NCBI GenBank assembly: GCA_015501605.1
Contig: JADNRZ010000047.1
Coordinates: 62,001 to 126,000 of the forward strand
DNA from: Panaeolus papilionaceus
Taxonomy: Eukaryota > Basidiomycota > Agaricomycetes > Agaricales
DNA length: 64,000 bases
Direction: 5' to 3'
Positions 44,834-57,360 of this stretch are shown here, in pieces; the stretch's first letter is position 1; the number at the start of each line of letters is the position of its first letter. The position numbers and the translations under genes are program-made. The notes under the pieces are model-generated. The model worked only from the letters and a program-made list of their open reading frames with translations, had not been told where the DNA came from and did not search any database.

Positions 44834-47800
44834 AATGACAGGTACGTTTGATGTACGTCTTACATCTGTGAAGTTCTCTTTGCTTACATGTGTAGCTGTG
44901 TCCCATTGGGCACGTTCTCGGATTTCACATTGCTCACATCGTTCTATATCCAGTTCTTTTTCTTTCCTTCGCTCAACCTGAGTCTCCATGTCTCGCTGGT
45001 GTTCGTTCGAATGACCCATTTATATATGTAGCCTGCAAGGTTTCGACCGTTCCGAGATGACTCTGTCCCATATTTAGGCCATTAGTCGCATATCCACATA
45101 TAAATACATATTTTGTATCATCGTCGGACTGAGTATACATATCATTTTCACGAATCTATGGTTTCATCAGCGCGATCTGAGGAGAAAAGTTATATCATCT
45201 AACGTGAGGTGGTCTTAAACAGGACACCCTCGTGCATGTATCTATCAGTATTGATAACTCGAAGGATCGATCCCGTATCTTGGCTTGCTGGACATCCAAA
45301 GGGAGTGCCAAAGTTAAACCAGTAATAATAGTTCCCTCTCCCCACTCACTGAGTCGAAATGCAATCAGATATCGTATGTCATGAATCGTGTCAAGGAAGA
45401 GGTCACGCACGAACTCGCGACGAGAATATAAATTGGACAAACTAAATTTATCTAACAGATAATCAACGCCGAAACAGAACCTTTCTTCAGCACACCACCA
45501 CCACCCCCGCTACTACCACCATCCCAACACCACCTCCACCAAAGACGTCTCTTCTTCTTCACTCCCTTTACCTAATATCCGTCTGCCCCCGACATTCGTG
45601 CACAATTCCGTTTCTACTGCTCTATATCTTCCCCATTGTCGATACGCCATCACGATTCGAGCGGTGGGACCCAACGAGCTCACATTGATGGTGATGAAGG
45701 AAGGTCCAGCTCATCAACAAAATTGGTTTGTTTGTTTGGTGCACGGTAAAACCCGCACCGGGTCGCAAACAGTGCGCATCCTCACTGTCGACATTCTCAG
45801 TGTGCCTGCTCCCCTTTTGCCTCACTCGTGAAAAAAAAACATTATATCTATAATACAAGTAACTTGGCTGCCACTCACATTATACCCATGACCCGGAATT
45901 CATTTCAAACTACTTATCAATATTATCCATGCGTCAGGCGTCACCAAAGCCCTTACCGATCATCTCTTCATATGTAACCCAGAAAACATCAGGTATTGTC
46001 ATTCAGCTTCCTCCAAATCGACAAAGCATGCACTCATAATTGCTTTAAATAACAAAACCAAGGCACGGACCGCGATCATGCTCACGCTCACGCTCACCCC
46101 CCACCCTTATCATTTGAGTCAGAAGGAATCAGAACCCCAGAAAGAAAATTAAGGCACGCCTGATTCATAAACCTAGCCCTCCACAATGCACACCCCAAGC
46201 AGGGCGCCCATGAACGTCGCCGTATCATCTTGTTGGTATCAAACCGGACATTGAGATCAAAAAGACATGTATGTAGTTGTAGATGTGGGTGAGGACGTGG
46301 ATGTGAGAAGAGTAATCGGCGTAGATGCAGATACGGGTTGAGGACCAGAGTCTATGACGGATGATCAATTATAGATTAATAATCACCGTCAATGTGGAAG
46401 AAATAGTAAAGCGAGGGGAATGTAAGATGAACAAACCTGTGCGCAAGCTTCCTCAAAGCAAGTGCATCTGAGAATAGAACAAGCCCAAAATTGAATTAAT
46501 TAGGATTATCGAATGATCAATCGCTACATATGTATAGTTAAGAGACAAATGACAGGCATCTACTCTGAGTGTAAAAATGGAATTGAAAGCCGAGAAAATC
46601 AACAGCCAGGTGAGCAACGGATCGTTGCTCGCAGGCATAAGACGAAAGAACGACAGAAATTACGATAAGAAACCACCCATAAACCGAATCGTGTCAACGA
46701 GAATTATGATAAATTGAACACACAAAAACTCCTATCACAGATAAATGACTTTGATTCTTCTGCATGCCTATCCTGAATCACATTGCCACCCCGACGACCA
46801 TCATATCTTCCACCAAATCTCTTCTCCTCTCCACCACCCTGCCTGAACACCTTCCTCCCTCGAAAGAACTCCCTCCAATTCCTTATTCCTATGCTTCGGC
46901 CTCAACCCTATCTCCAATTCACCATGACCGACCATTCAGTATACTGAAAGGTCAATCAAGGTCACAATCAGAGCTGGATCTTTGAGATGTATACACACAG
47001 AGAGAGCGGAGCAAGTGGATCCACGAATACTACATAAGGGTATGTATGTACAACCATTACTCAGCGCCGAAGTTGACTACAAGAGGGTTGAGACAACCTG
47101 GAGAGGAGGTATAGAAAACAAACAGGTGCGCGCAAGGTGAGAGGTGGAATCGAATTGATACGAAGACTGGTTGACGACAAGATGAGGATGCACGAATATG
47201 GTCTACGCGTGCGGCACACGACATATACCTTCCAGGTGAAAACGCTTCGAGAAGAATGAGCCGAGGGAGGAAGACAGTTTCGGAACAGGGTGTATGAGGA
47301 ACGCGAACTTTGACTGAAAGCATTCAACTCGGGCAGTATACCGGAGGTAACGAACACGAGAACTGATAAACTGATACAGGAAGAACCTTGGGCCAGCATC
47401 AGACGAAGATGTGATTCATGCCAATAGTGCAAGAATCGGGAAACTGTGAAACGAACAGAGACGTGGGTACGAGAAGGGGAGCAAAGATACGAGAGAAGAA
47501 CACAGGCTGAATAAGAGTGATTGATATACATACACGCAGAGGCAGACCGGAGAAAGGGAACGCAGGAGTGAAGGCTGGGAACAAGGATAGTGTCGGAGAA
47601 AGCACTCAACCAATTAGACCCTATCCGTCTGTTTCGAAATCCTGAATAAGAACGACTCCAGTTTGAAATCATCGAATACTCGTCTCAACTAATTGGTATA
47701 ATCGATGAATTTGAGCATACAACGATCTCGACAGGGCAAAGTTAAACAGAACGATTAAATTGATATTTACCTATAGTATCCTGACAGACGTGGACGCAAA

Positions 47801-50600
47801 ACACCATTGCTGTTCACATGAAAGCGAAAAACGAGACCACCAACACCGAGGTGAGGAACACATCATCGCTCGCATCACATCGGGGCAAGACAAACAGAAA
47901 TGAAAGATATTGTAAAAAATATACCACGCAGAATCTCGCAACTCTCCCCAAATGCCCATGTATCTCCAATCCTAATAAGCACCGCCATCATTGTCGCAAG
48001 TCCACGACCACCCACATGTCTCTGCCTCTCGTTTCAACCCTCCCCTGGTGTCATTCACTGATATTTGGCATCGCATCCTTTAAATCATCCTCTGCGTTTC
48101 CCTCTGAGTTCTCCCCGAATGAGACGACTCCGTTTGGTGATGGGGAAAGGACCAAGTTCGGATTGATTGGATGGGTGGCACTGAGATGATCAGGGGATAG
48201 AGGAGAAGTCGAAATCGAAGATACAAGCGTTACTGGTAGACCAAAAAGGTGTACTGAGAGTAACAGATTGTAAGGCTGGTATGCGCGGTTCGCGGGTGAT
48301 GATGGAAATGGGTTAACGATAGGCGAGCGACCAGCTATTTCAGGGATGCGAGAAAAGTGCGAATGCTGAGGTGTAGGATAGGGGAAGCAAGAGACCGCAT
48401 ACGACCAACGAGGTGACGAGTGTATGGAGGAACAAATGAGCCGATGTTACAGGAAGTGAAATAAAATCAGAAAAACGAGAGGGACGACGAAAGTGGAACG
48501 CAAGTAGCAACGAAATGAACCATGGTGAGACGCAGGCAGAATGAGAGCTCGTCAGAACCGATGATTTTCCTTCAAAATTGACCACTGATCAAGCTCGTGC
48601 AACGATGGAACCCGGTTTTTCGGCAAGTTCGGAGGCGATGGCTCGGCATGATGAGTGACACATGTAATCGGTGTATGCGAGGACGTGTCTACAGAATAGG
48701 GGCGCGTCAGCGAGGCTGAGTTGGGAGATTTAGAGGTAATGATGAACAAAGACAAGAGCAAAAGAGACGAGGACATGCACAAATAACGATAGAACATATC
48801 GAGTTGAATAGACATGATGGTGATTCAGGTGGGCATGAGACGTTTTCGTGTCACGAGAGGCGACATAGTTCATTGTAACGGTAGTGAACAATGGCCCATT
48901 TGAGGGGCGGGCCAAATACACATACAGCATCAAAGAGACAAAACAACGACAGCCAGATTTCAGACAGGATTGGATTGATGGCAGGAGTGGGGAACTCAGA
49001 GTGGCATGAGACGAGAGACGAACAGAGACACGGGTAGGAGGAGAGGGTGGGGACTCGTCACCCGAGAGAGAAGTAAGGTTGAACGAGGCAGCGGGGTAAT
49101 AACGCAATCAGAGCTTGAAGACAATAAAAGGTGAACGGGGGAGAACCAAGGACACAAGATGCGCCTGGAGATGAACTGAGGCAAGATTGAGAGTTTCTAC
49201 TTCTACCCTAGAGCGTAGGCGGAGACACTTCTGTGGGGTTGTGGATGGGAGCGCGCCAGAGACGTGGAGTTGACACGTGGATTGTGAAAAGATGAAGGAG
49301 GAATAGAAGGAAAAACACTAACGTGTCCACAGTCAATTTGCAGGGCATGAAAAGGTTCAGACAAGCTAGTAACGTGTGAGGATGAAAGGTCCATCCTGAC
49401 GTGAGAGAAAATGAGACTGGGTTTGGAGGCGACATAGGTCATGGCAACGATAGTGAGCAAGGGACCAGGTCAAAACGACTCTCAACGAGACCAATGATGA
49501 TGGCAATGAAGAAACGAACCACTCGGGTTGTTTGGTTGTTTATTTGCCTAGCTCACACGGCAAATCCCGTGGCTTGTTTCTTATTGCGCACCCACACTGT
49601 CGAGACCGTGAATTGATAGTCACACTTGCCCAACCATCATTATGAACGCGAAAACCTCATACCAAGTCAAGTACGTACATACTGCTCTCGCCTGACCTCG
49701 AGCTCACATTTTCCTTCCCATCTTTTGTATGTAGAGGCACCCAAACACCACTACCGGCGCAAGCAGACGCACAGCACTACTCTCCACATTCGAAGTGGAA
49801 AGCACATCCATCCCTAGCTGAATGCCATATGACACATCCTCGAAGCAATCCCCCACGAAAACAGGGGGGTCACCGTCTGAATCTTCTTCAATAACAACAT
49901 GGGTTCAGGCTCCGAAGTTATCGCCAACCTCGAAAGCGCAGAAAAAGTGTTTGACTTTGTTTCCCTACACACAGGCTCAATGACGAGGAGAGAAGGGACA
50001 CGAGGGCGAGTTTTAAGGGGCATAGTGGCGTCTGGGGGAGTTGTCCATGGGTTGCATCTTCACATATACATACATACCCTGTAACGTCGTCGGACTGAGT
50101 GGGCATGCCATTTTCACGAATCGTACGTTCCATTAGTGTGATCTCAGGGGAAATTTGAGGACGTCCAACGTGATGTGGTATTAAACAGGACATGCTCGTT
50201 CAAGTATCTATGTACATCAGTGCCTCGAAGAGCCACCCTGTATCTCGACTTGTTGAATATCCTGCGCGAATGTTCAATCAAAACACTAATATGAGGTTTC
50301 CGTTTTTCCGTGCAGCGAGTCGAGATTCAATTCGCTATCGTATCTTATAATCATGTCAAGGACGAGATCACGCATAAGGTTGCGACGAGAACATAACATT
50401 GAACAAACTAAATTTAATTAACGGATGATCAACATCAACAGACCATTTCTGCATCACACCGCTACCATTCCCTCCATGAGCTACCCAAATCCGTCCTTCG
50501 TAACTTAGAGAAAATGACAGCGAACGAAAATCGAGATATTTATATTTGAAAAACAATTGTACCTGGACGCGAAACGAATGTAGAGAGAATGGTAGAGAGA
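44834..50600. repeat. Repeat unit B (non-coding tail behind GTPase copy 3)
   Basis: Colinear with 1679-5269 plus 12463-14650 plus 15953-17190 of unit A, lacking the 7.2-kb Mutator-like insertion (empty site about 47168) and the 1.3-kb TIR element (empty site 49378). All long frames here (up to 203 codons, mostly on the CT-rich minus strand at 47060-49380) lack protein-like features. Identity with unit A is uneven, highest at 49386-50110. No gene supported. Confidence 0.7.
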
Positions 50601-50999
50601 GCATGCACTGTAAACCCAATTCGGCCGTTTTTTCTGGCCGCAGGAAAATGACAGCGGAAATAACGATGGGAGCCTTCATCCATTGAGAACTGAGTGACAG
50701 TGATGGCGATTCATGTGAGCACAAAAATGCATTCGTGCCATGAGAGACAATGGGACTGAGTTCAGAGAGGTAGTCACACTGATCATGCATCATGGGTCAT
50801 AATGAGCGTCGTGAGCAATGGCATAGCTTAATGCAGCTGCCAACAAGGTCGTGATTGAAGGTGATGAAGAAAGGAAACATGCAACCTGCCCACCTATTTG
50901 TTTGTTGTTTGTGGCTCGTACTGCAAACGCCAGGTCTCGTCGGTTCGTTGCGTATGACGTTGACGCCTTCAGTACACGCCTCTTTGACTCAGTCCTAGA
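50601..50999. other. Spacer with recurrent module
   Basis: Contains another diverged copy (about 50700-50945) of the CGTGCCA(C/T)GAGAG...GTGAGCAATGG...TTTGTTTGTTG module found throughout units A and B. No gene. Confidence 0.4.
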
Positions 51000-51240
51000 A
51001 AATGGTCATTTCGATCTATGGAGTCTTGTAACCGTACTTTCCCTGCACCTATGCCTGCTGCGCTGCGGGCAATCACCTGACGGTCTCGTGTCGTTCACCT
51101 TGAACAATGAACGTTTGAACGCCAGGTACACCGCGAACTCGTTGATGATCATGTGATGCGCAGTGACCTCATGTACCACATGCACTTGACTGGTACTCTG
51201 CTGGAGACACTTTCCACTCCGTGCTCACCATCTTGTGTGG
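51000..51240 (+). repeat. Orphan 5' flank of a fourth GTPase copy
   Basis: From GGAGTCTTGTAACCGTA to CTCACCATCTTGTGTGGA this matches 18980-19197, the upstream region of GTPase copy 2, almost base for base, then stops abruptly about 50 bp before where the ATG should be. Only the promoter-side flank survives, so a fourth gene was lost here. Confidence 0.75.
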
Positions 51241-52113
51241 ACATCAGTAAATTTAAAGAGATCAGGTAATGCCTCATAAATAGACCAAAATCGGTATCAT
51301 TGAACGTCAGCGGCACAATCTGGCATAATATTACAACACCCTTTATATGTACATTATAAGCCCACCCTCTGGAATGTCAGTGTCGTCAGATTGGTGACAG
51401 GTTGCTTTGGTATTGTGAAGTCTGGTCAGAATGTTGACATGTTTTGCGTACCATAATACATGGCTAATGATGTCGTTTAGCGGCAGGATTTTCCAAGATT
51501 ACTATATGTATAAAGTCTGTATTGATCTATACTAGTCGCATATGTATGATGTGCCCCTGTCAATTGATAACAGTCCTATGGAAACATAGAATGCATGCGA
51601 GGCATTTCTCCAGGTACAAGACGTAAATATCATTTCGGCTAGGAAAATCTCGTATAGCCATTTTCTTTGCATCCCAGTGAATAAAATGGTGTTATGACGT
51701 GACCTGTAGACATCATAATTACTGAGTATGGTGAAAGGGTACCAGAACGCGACGCATTTGTGAGCACATGCCAGGACGGTTTGTTGTTGTCCGTTGAGAA
51801 AATCCCTGTGCATACCTCATAGTACATGCGAGACATTTCTTCAGGTACACGACGTAAATATCATTTCAGCCAGGAAAATCCCACATCATGATTCTTTTTG
51901 CTTCCCTGTCTACGTCACAATTAGCTATTAGTATCTGGACTTGCAGGGGTGACCGTAAATCAAGTAAGAGTTCCGAACAAGGCAGATAGATAGACCGATT
52001 TTCTAATTGATGGCTGATTGATGATCCTCAGCGTTCAAACCAGAAACAATGATGAAGGTATAAAAAGATATATATTTAATCGTCTCACACATAATATTGG
52101 GGTCCAGACAATA
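51241..52113. other. Intergenic with a diverged 90-bp direct repeat
   Basis: GCATGCGAGGCATTTCTCCAG...ACGTAAATATCATTTC at about 51593 recurs as ACATGCGAGACATTTCTTCAG...at about 51825. No protein frame is supported; short frames on the minus strand read through the repeat. Confidence 0.5.
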
Positions 52114-53665
52114 TCAAACACGACGAAGAGCCCTCTGAGCCGCCAATTTCTTCCGGGCCTTTTGGGAGTCTACACCTGCAATGACTTGATCAGGGAACAC
52201 TTTCCTGTTATCCAATTACAAATCAGAAGAGCATCGACTGCAGGAGAGAGTACGTACCTGTTCCACCATTTCAAGAGAGATGCCGCCCGTTGGGTAGATA
52301 TCTCATCGGGACTGTCTTCAAAGTAATCGATGATGAAGTGCCACAGGACTCGGAAGTTGAATCCATTATAGGTCTCGGACCACTGCGTAGCATCAGTGAG
52401 ATTGAAAGCGAGCTATATCACGTACCAACGAAGTTAAGCAACCAAAAAATCAGTGGAAAGCAAAGGGACCGGAGAAATTCACACACCATAACTGCGGCAT
52501 ATGCAATAGAACGCGGAGTAACTCGGCCAGACATGTGAAGAATAGTTGCAACATTAGACTTGGTAGCCTTTTTGGATGCGGACATTTTGACTTTCTTTCG
52601 GGAGGGACCGTCTTCAGATTCGTCTTGTTCGAACTCCTCCAAAGACGTAGGGGATGTGAAAATGGCGCAGTAAGTCTAGACATTGGTTAAGCTGAGATAT
52701 CAAAATGATGAAGAATTTTAATTACCTTGACAAGCAGGCGGCTGCATAAGAAACCCTTCTCCACGTTGCTGGAATGTGCTTTACCAAACGGGTAAAGGCA
52801 GTAGAGGAAGAGTTCATCGGAAATATTAATAGTTCCGTCCCTGATGCAAGCACGTGTTCTACGAGAGCGTTAATATCAGACAGATTGCAAGGAATGAAAG
52901 CCCACATACCCTTCGTCTGACCAATCGTACTCAATGGGACACAAAAGTTGACCCGTGATGTCATTGTGCAAACCACGATTTCCTCGAGACTTCATGGAAA
53001 AAGGGACCGAGGGAACAAAACCCTCATTAAGCCAGTTCGCCAGTTCCTCCTTGATGCGGCGCAGGTCATCGCTCCTGGCATCGTTGGCTCCCTTTTGAAG
53101 CTAAGGAGGTGATGATTACCACCTTACCATGCTCGGAAGAGGGGGGAGACATACCTGAGAGACCAGCCTGTCAAGATCTTCGACCTCGGCCTGGTCATCT
53201 TCCAACAACGAGCGAAGACTGGGAACTTGTTGTAACATAAGATTGTACCCTCGGTACAAGCGATCGAGGCTATTGAGTGAGTGACCTGTGAGATAACATG
53301 CTTGAAAAGTTGAGAGAGACCTACTTTAACTGCTCTTCCTCTTCTTCTTTGTTGGCTGCAGCAGCGTCTGAAGGTTCCTCGCTAGAACGTCTGTCTGCTT
53401 CCGAAAGCAGGTCGTCCAGAGGCTCGAAGAGGGTAACCAACCGACGGATGCCCCACCCCAATGATACGGCGCTTCTATAAAATTCCTAGTCACCGTGGTC
53501 TATGGACAGTGAAGGAAGGGCTCGTTCAACTCACGATTTCTTCTTGGGACACTGGCCATTAGCCATGTGGACCTCTTGCTCCAACGCAGCAATACGACGT
53601 TTCAACCGGATAACCACTTCCTGATTGGAAGGGGGAGGAGATGGGGAACGATGTGGAGAAGCCAT
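52114..53665 (-). CDS. DUF6698-type protein (about 384 aa, eight exons)
   Basis: Exons (minus strand) 53665-53535, 53474-53325, 53269-53155, 53100-52910, 52858-52726, 52675-52487, 52412-52258 and 52204-52114 give one open frame of 1155 nt. It begins MASPHRSPSPPPSNQEVVIR with a short coiled coil (LKRRIAALEQEVH), has an acidic stretch (NKEEEEEQ), then GANDARSDDLRRIKEELANW, RGLHNDITGQLLCPIEYDW, RACIRDG, LFLYCLYPFG, GFLCSRLLVKTY, a nuclear-signal-like PSRKKVKMSASKK, and ends KVFPDQVIAG...RKKLAAQRALRR. The order fits the agaricomycete DUF6698 family as I remember it; its function is unknown. Intron 2 must use the acceptor before 53269, because the earlier CACAG would give a stop. Intact, so probably a living host gene. 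Confidence 0.7.
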
Positions 53666-54010
53666 GGCAGAGAAAGCGGGAGCTCGCCTTGAGTTGTTGC
53701 TGCTTATCCTGGGGCTATTTATCTGCGTATTGGACCACTTCGGAATACTGACCTCCGGGTATCCAGAGCGCCCCCCTCCGAATTGACGAAATAGTTTTCA
53801 GGGATGGCAGGTTGGGCAAGTAGAGGGGGTGTTGCACTAATGCAAAATAGCATGAGATAATTGACAGCGCCGTCAGGGAGGCAAGGATGCTCACATACGA
53901 AATAATTAGCCACCTCACTTTCATTCAGGGATGACGGGTTGGAACACGGTGAAAAAGAGACTGTGTCAGCTACATTCAGGGATGAGAGGTTGGGTAGATG
54001 GTGTACATAC

Positions 54011-54177
54011 CGTTTTCACGTAGAATTTAAAATGATTGGTTGGATGCCCATGGAAATTGAGTATCTTCGATAGTGAACGAAGGTTTTGGGATCGGAGCAG
54101 GACGTTCCACATATTCAAGTCGTTGTTAGATGAGCAGGTTTTAGCGTCGGCCAAGAATTGGTAGACAGGATGCTTCT
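54011..54177 (-). CDS. Possible exon of an unknown minus-strand gene
   Basis: A frame bounded by TTGCAG (acceptor) and GTATGT (donor) reads KHPVYQFLADAKTCSSNNDL then MWNVLLRSQNLRSLSKI and HPTNHFKFYVKT. It is protein-like but not recognised. Downstream (53750-54000) three phrases of CAACC(T/C)...TCATCCCTGAA recur, so neighbouring exons could not be settled. It lies upstream of the DUF6698-type gene on the same strand. Confidence 0.3.
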
Positions 54178-54499
54178 CTGCAAATGGCCAGGCAGTATAA
54201 TGTGACGCAAAACGAGTACATCAAACCTGCGAACAACATGGTTTGGCAATTGATAGACGAGTAAAACTGTACATGTACACTAAGACTACACCTGGGCTTC
54301 AGTTCTGTGGGCTTCTGGTTGATTATTGGGGTACTGGCTTTGGATGATAGTCACTGTCGAATGCGATATTATGATTTTGAATGCTACAAGAATCGAATTA
54401 GAAAATTGAGACATAACAAGCACGGCTAAGACGAGACATACCTGCAGAATCCTGTCGAATGGGCGATGATGATCGCTCCTTTTCTCCTGCTGCGTTTGT

Positions 54500-54620
54500 G
54501 TCCTGTCCCCTTGTACCTTGCTCCTGCCTCCCAGTCCCTTGCTCTTGCCTCCCAGTCCCTTGTTCTTGCCTCCCAGTCCCTTGCTCCTGACTCCGATTTC
54601 CTTGCTCCTGACCCCCACCC
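54500..54620 (-). repeat. 21-bp minisatellite
   Basis: About four to five copies of a 21-bp unit, CCCTTGCTCTTGCCTCCCAGT on the plus strand. The unit is a multiple of three, so both minus-strand frames give seven-residue repeats (KGLGGKS and RDWEARA). It could code a short repeat peptide but no gene around it is clear. Confidence 0.75.
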
Positions 54621-54671
54621 CCACCGGCTCTTCGCTCCCCTCCTCGCTCTGAACAACATCAGCAAACCCTG

Positions 54672-56130
54672 TCAGGGCTACGGAGCACTACATAGTGCTC
54701 CGTAGCCCTGTAGTGCTGTAGCATGGGTACCCCTTTACGTAGCACTCTCCCACATATGCATAGTGCTATGTAGTGCCCCCTTCTCGCTACAGATTGCTAC
54801 AGAGTAGTGTAAGGCTGCTACAGACTGCTACACAAGCAGGTCTGGATTGATTAAAATAGCACATAAATTTCAAAATACGACTCAACCAATGAAAATTAGA
54901 TAGAGAAAATATATATATTCGCAAACTATCTAATACATCAACAATACAAATACTAAATAAGTAATCAGAGGATCCACAAAAAAAACTTCGCAAATCAAGA
55001 CTCCGAGAGAAAATCAAGGGTACACCTAGAGGGGTTGCAAGTCAGGTTGATGTGGATACAGATCCGGGTCGGTGTACCAGTGAGCTTCAAAACAAGCTTA
55101 AGAGCGCCCGAAACGGCTGAGAATTGAGCAAGATATGCTTGAAATACGAAGCCTTTCGTATTTCAAGCATATCTTGCTCATAAGTCATCCATTTTGGATG
55201 TTCTTGGGCTCGTTTGGTGCGGAAAACCCACAGGTGCAAGGATAGGGTATGCCACAGGTCGAGGTCCAGGTCAGCGATTTCGTTCCAGAGGGTCACCCAT
55301 GATGTTCCCACTCAGAAGGAGAAGGCAGAGGAAGAAAGGTAAGTATGGAGAGGGGAGAGGATAGAGGATGAGGACAAGAAATGAAGAGATTCAGAATTAC
55401 TGTCCAACTGGAATAAATAAGGAGAATAAAAAAAACAAGCACAAGGGAACATACCAGACTGCCGAAATGCTGCCAGCTCATCACCCACATGCTATGACAA
55501 GTCAATAAGATGCTCTAATATTCTAGTAAACCATGTGCATTTGTGGAACTAAAAGAACATAACACTGACCGAATTTTTAGTAGTGAGCAATAGCCTGATG
55601 TGTGGTTGAAAGTGTTGAGGAGATGATGGTTGAGAAAGAACTTAGAGTTTTCGAAAACGAACAGATTATGTTTCCAACTTGATTTGTCATCGTTTTCCAC
55701 AACCCTAGCGCGGGAATAAAAAATCGAACAGTTCGGTTTTGTGCGTGACTTATTTTGTGACCACATCAACCACATCACGATTCAATATCATTATGGTGCC
55801 CCCACACATTCATTGCATTTTGTGTTCAGCATTTATTTGAAAGAAAGCTGCATACAGAGACATGGTTATTGAATTTCAAGCTTCGGAAAATATATTACTA
55901 CCCAAATTTCATAAATGCAAGAGGGCTAATAAATGATTGAGTAGCACATACAACATATGTCAGGTTCATAGTGAGGGTGTTAGCTACCAATGTCTTCAGA
56001 ACTAGTGTAAGGGAAGTTAGTATTGTTTCTGATGAGTGACATTACACTCCAGAGTGCTACGTTGCTACAGCACGCTACAGTGCCAAGTGGGGCACTACAG
56101 CTGATGGCTCACACGCTATACGGAGCTATG
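54672..56130. mobile_element. GCTACA-rich inverted-repeat element
   Basis: The left end has the hairpin GGGCTACGGAGCACTA-CA-TAGTGCTCCGTAGCCC (54676-54709) and many TGCTACAGA units up to 54840. The right end (56045-56130) has TGCTACAGC/GCTACAGTG units and ends ACGCTATACGGAGCTATGGG, related to the left tip when inverted (CATAG...CTCCGTA). Target duplication not found, limits approximate. It encloses the foldback at 55020-55290 and no convincing gene. Confidence 0.4.
55020..55290 (-). repeat. Foldback element with perfect 26-bp hairpin, copy 2
   Basis: Arms 55125-55150 and 55155-55180 are perfect inverted copies around a GCCT loop. Flanks (AGCGCCCGAAACGGCTGAGAA and CCAAACGAGCCCAAG inverted) match 18240-18500 in the opposite orientation. 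Same family, different arm sequence, with each change mirrored in both arms. Confidence 0.65.
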
Positions 56131-57360
56131 GGAAAAAATCAGAAATTGCTGATGAATGCTGCCTCAAGCCCACATCTGTTTCAGGTGTAGCTGAACGTTG
56201 TGCTGTACCATGAGTCGTCCGAGGCACAGACGAGCATTTGGGGTCAACACCCAGCGTTTGGACACGGTTTTTGGATAGATGGACTGCTAAAATGTGGGTT
56301 AGACCAGACCTAAGAAAAGTAAAATCATGATGCTAACCGAGAATTACAGCAAGTAAAAGAAAAACAAGACTCATTTGGATGCTAAACGCACAGTAGAAGA
56401 TTGTTGATTGAGAGTGAGTATGAGGCGGATCGAATATATATAGGTGTCCCGATATGGAAATCGCCCTTGGGACTGTGCCTCCTACCTCTAATCGCCTGTG
56501 ACCTGAATCTTACCGGTTTGTGAAATAGGCGACCTCTAACTTTTGAACGTTGACGGACTTGGACTATGCTTATTTAATTGAAAAGCTGGATTGAGTAACA
56601 GGAGCGAGAAAGACCCATTGATTGTATCGGAATCAAAGGGTGTTTTATCCATCAACTCTGGGTGCTGGGCGCGACTTCAACATGGGTGTTGGTGTCAGCA
56701 CGATACCAGTGGGGAAAGCAACCTACAACTGGTGGAGGGTAGCAATAACAGTGCATCCACCATGTTTGGTTTCAATTTGGGTGTCTTCGGACTAGATTTT
56801 GGAGTTGTAAAAACGAGAACTGTTGAAAGCGGGTAAAAAGGGTTTCTGGTTAGCCGCCTAACCAAATGAACATGAAAAAATGGACTGACCTTGGACAATG
56901 AGAGACGTGATAACAACGGGCGTTATTGCTGGCATTGCTAAGAGTATTCTATAAAATCAAGGTTTTGGCCAAAGTTGGAGGGGCTGCCTGCAAAATGATA
57001 ATTTTAATATCATGTTCTATTGAGCATCATATACTCGTGTAGCTGAACAAAACGACGTTGCAGGAACTTATCTGGAAGTTGATGAGTCTATGCAAGTCGA
57101 AGGAGCCTGAGGACGTGTCACTTGCCAATGGGCCACATTGTGCCAGTGACAGCCAAGTTAAACTTCGTGTTAAGTTACATAAGCAACTCTCACTCGCCTC
57201 TTGTTTATCATGATCGACTCAGAGGCAGTTGCTACGACTCGGAAAAATCTAATCTATGTTTATTAAGTCGTACTACCAAATGTAATATAAGTTCGAGTTA
57301 AACATCTATAATTAGGGAGAGAATGGGGGTGTTGCTTTGAGCAACCCGGAGTGCAAACAT
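56131..57360. other. Intergenic, no gene supported
   Basis: A TATATATA at about 56440 on the minus strand precedes an ATG at 56374 with a hydrophobic start (MSLVFLLLAVILG), but the frame ends within 40 bp unless an implausibly short 28-bp intron is assumed. The 56591-56916 frames are similarly unsupported. Confidence 0.4.

Noticed and set aside
47061..47672. 203-codon minus-strand frame in unit B
   Set aside because: The paralogous stretch of unit A does not keep the frame (insertion and indels), and the text is low-complexity Ser/Arg/Leu.
53155..53285. Frameshift in the DUF6698-type gene from a CACTCACT duplication
   Set aside because: Using the acceptor just before 53269 (CAATAG) keeps the frame and gives an intact 1155-nt coding sequence.
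56126..56374. Small secreted protein on the minus strand with TATA box
   Set aside because: It needs a 28-bp intron and still runs into a stop; too weak to report as a gene.
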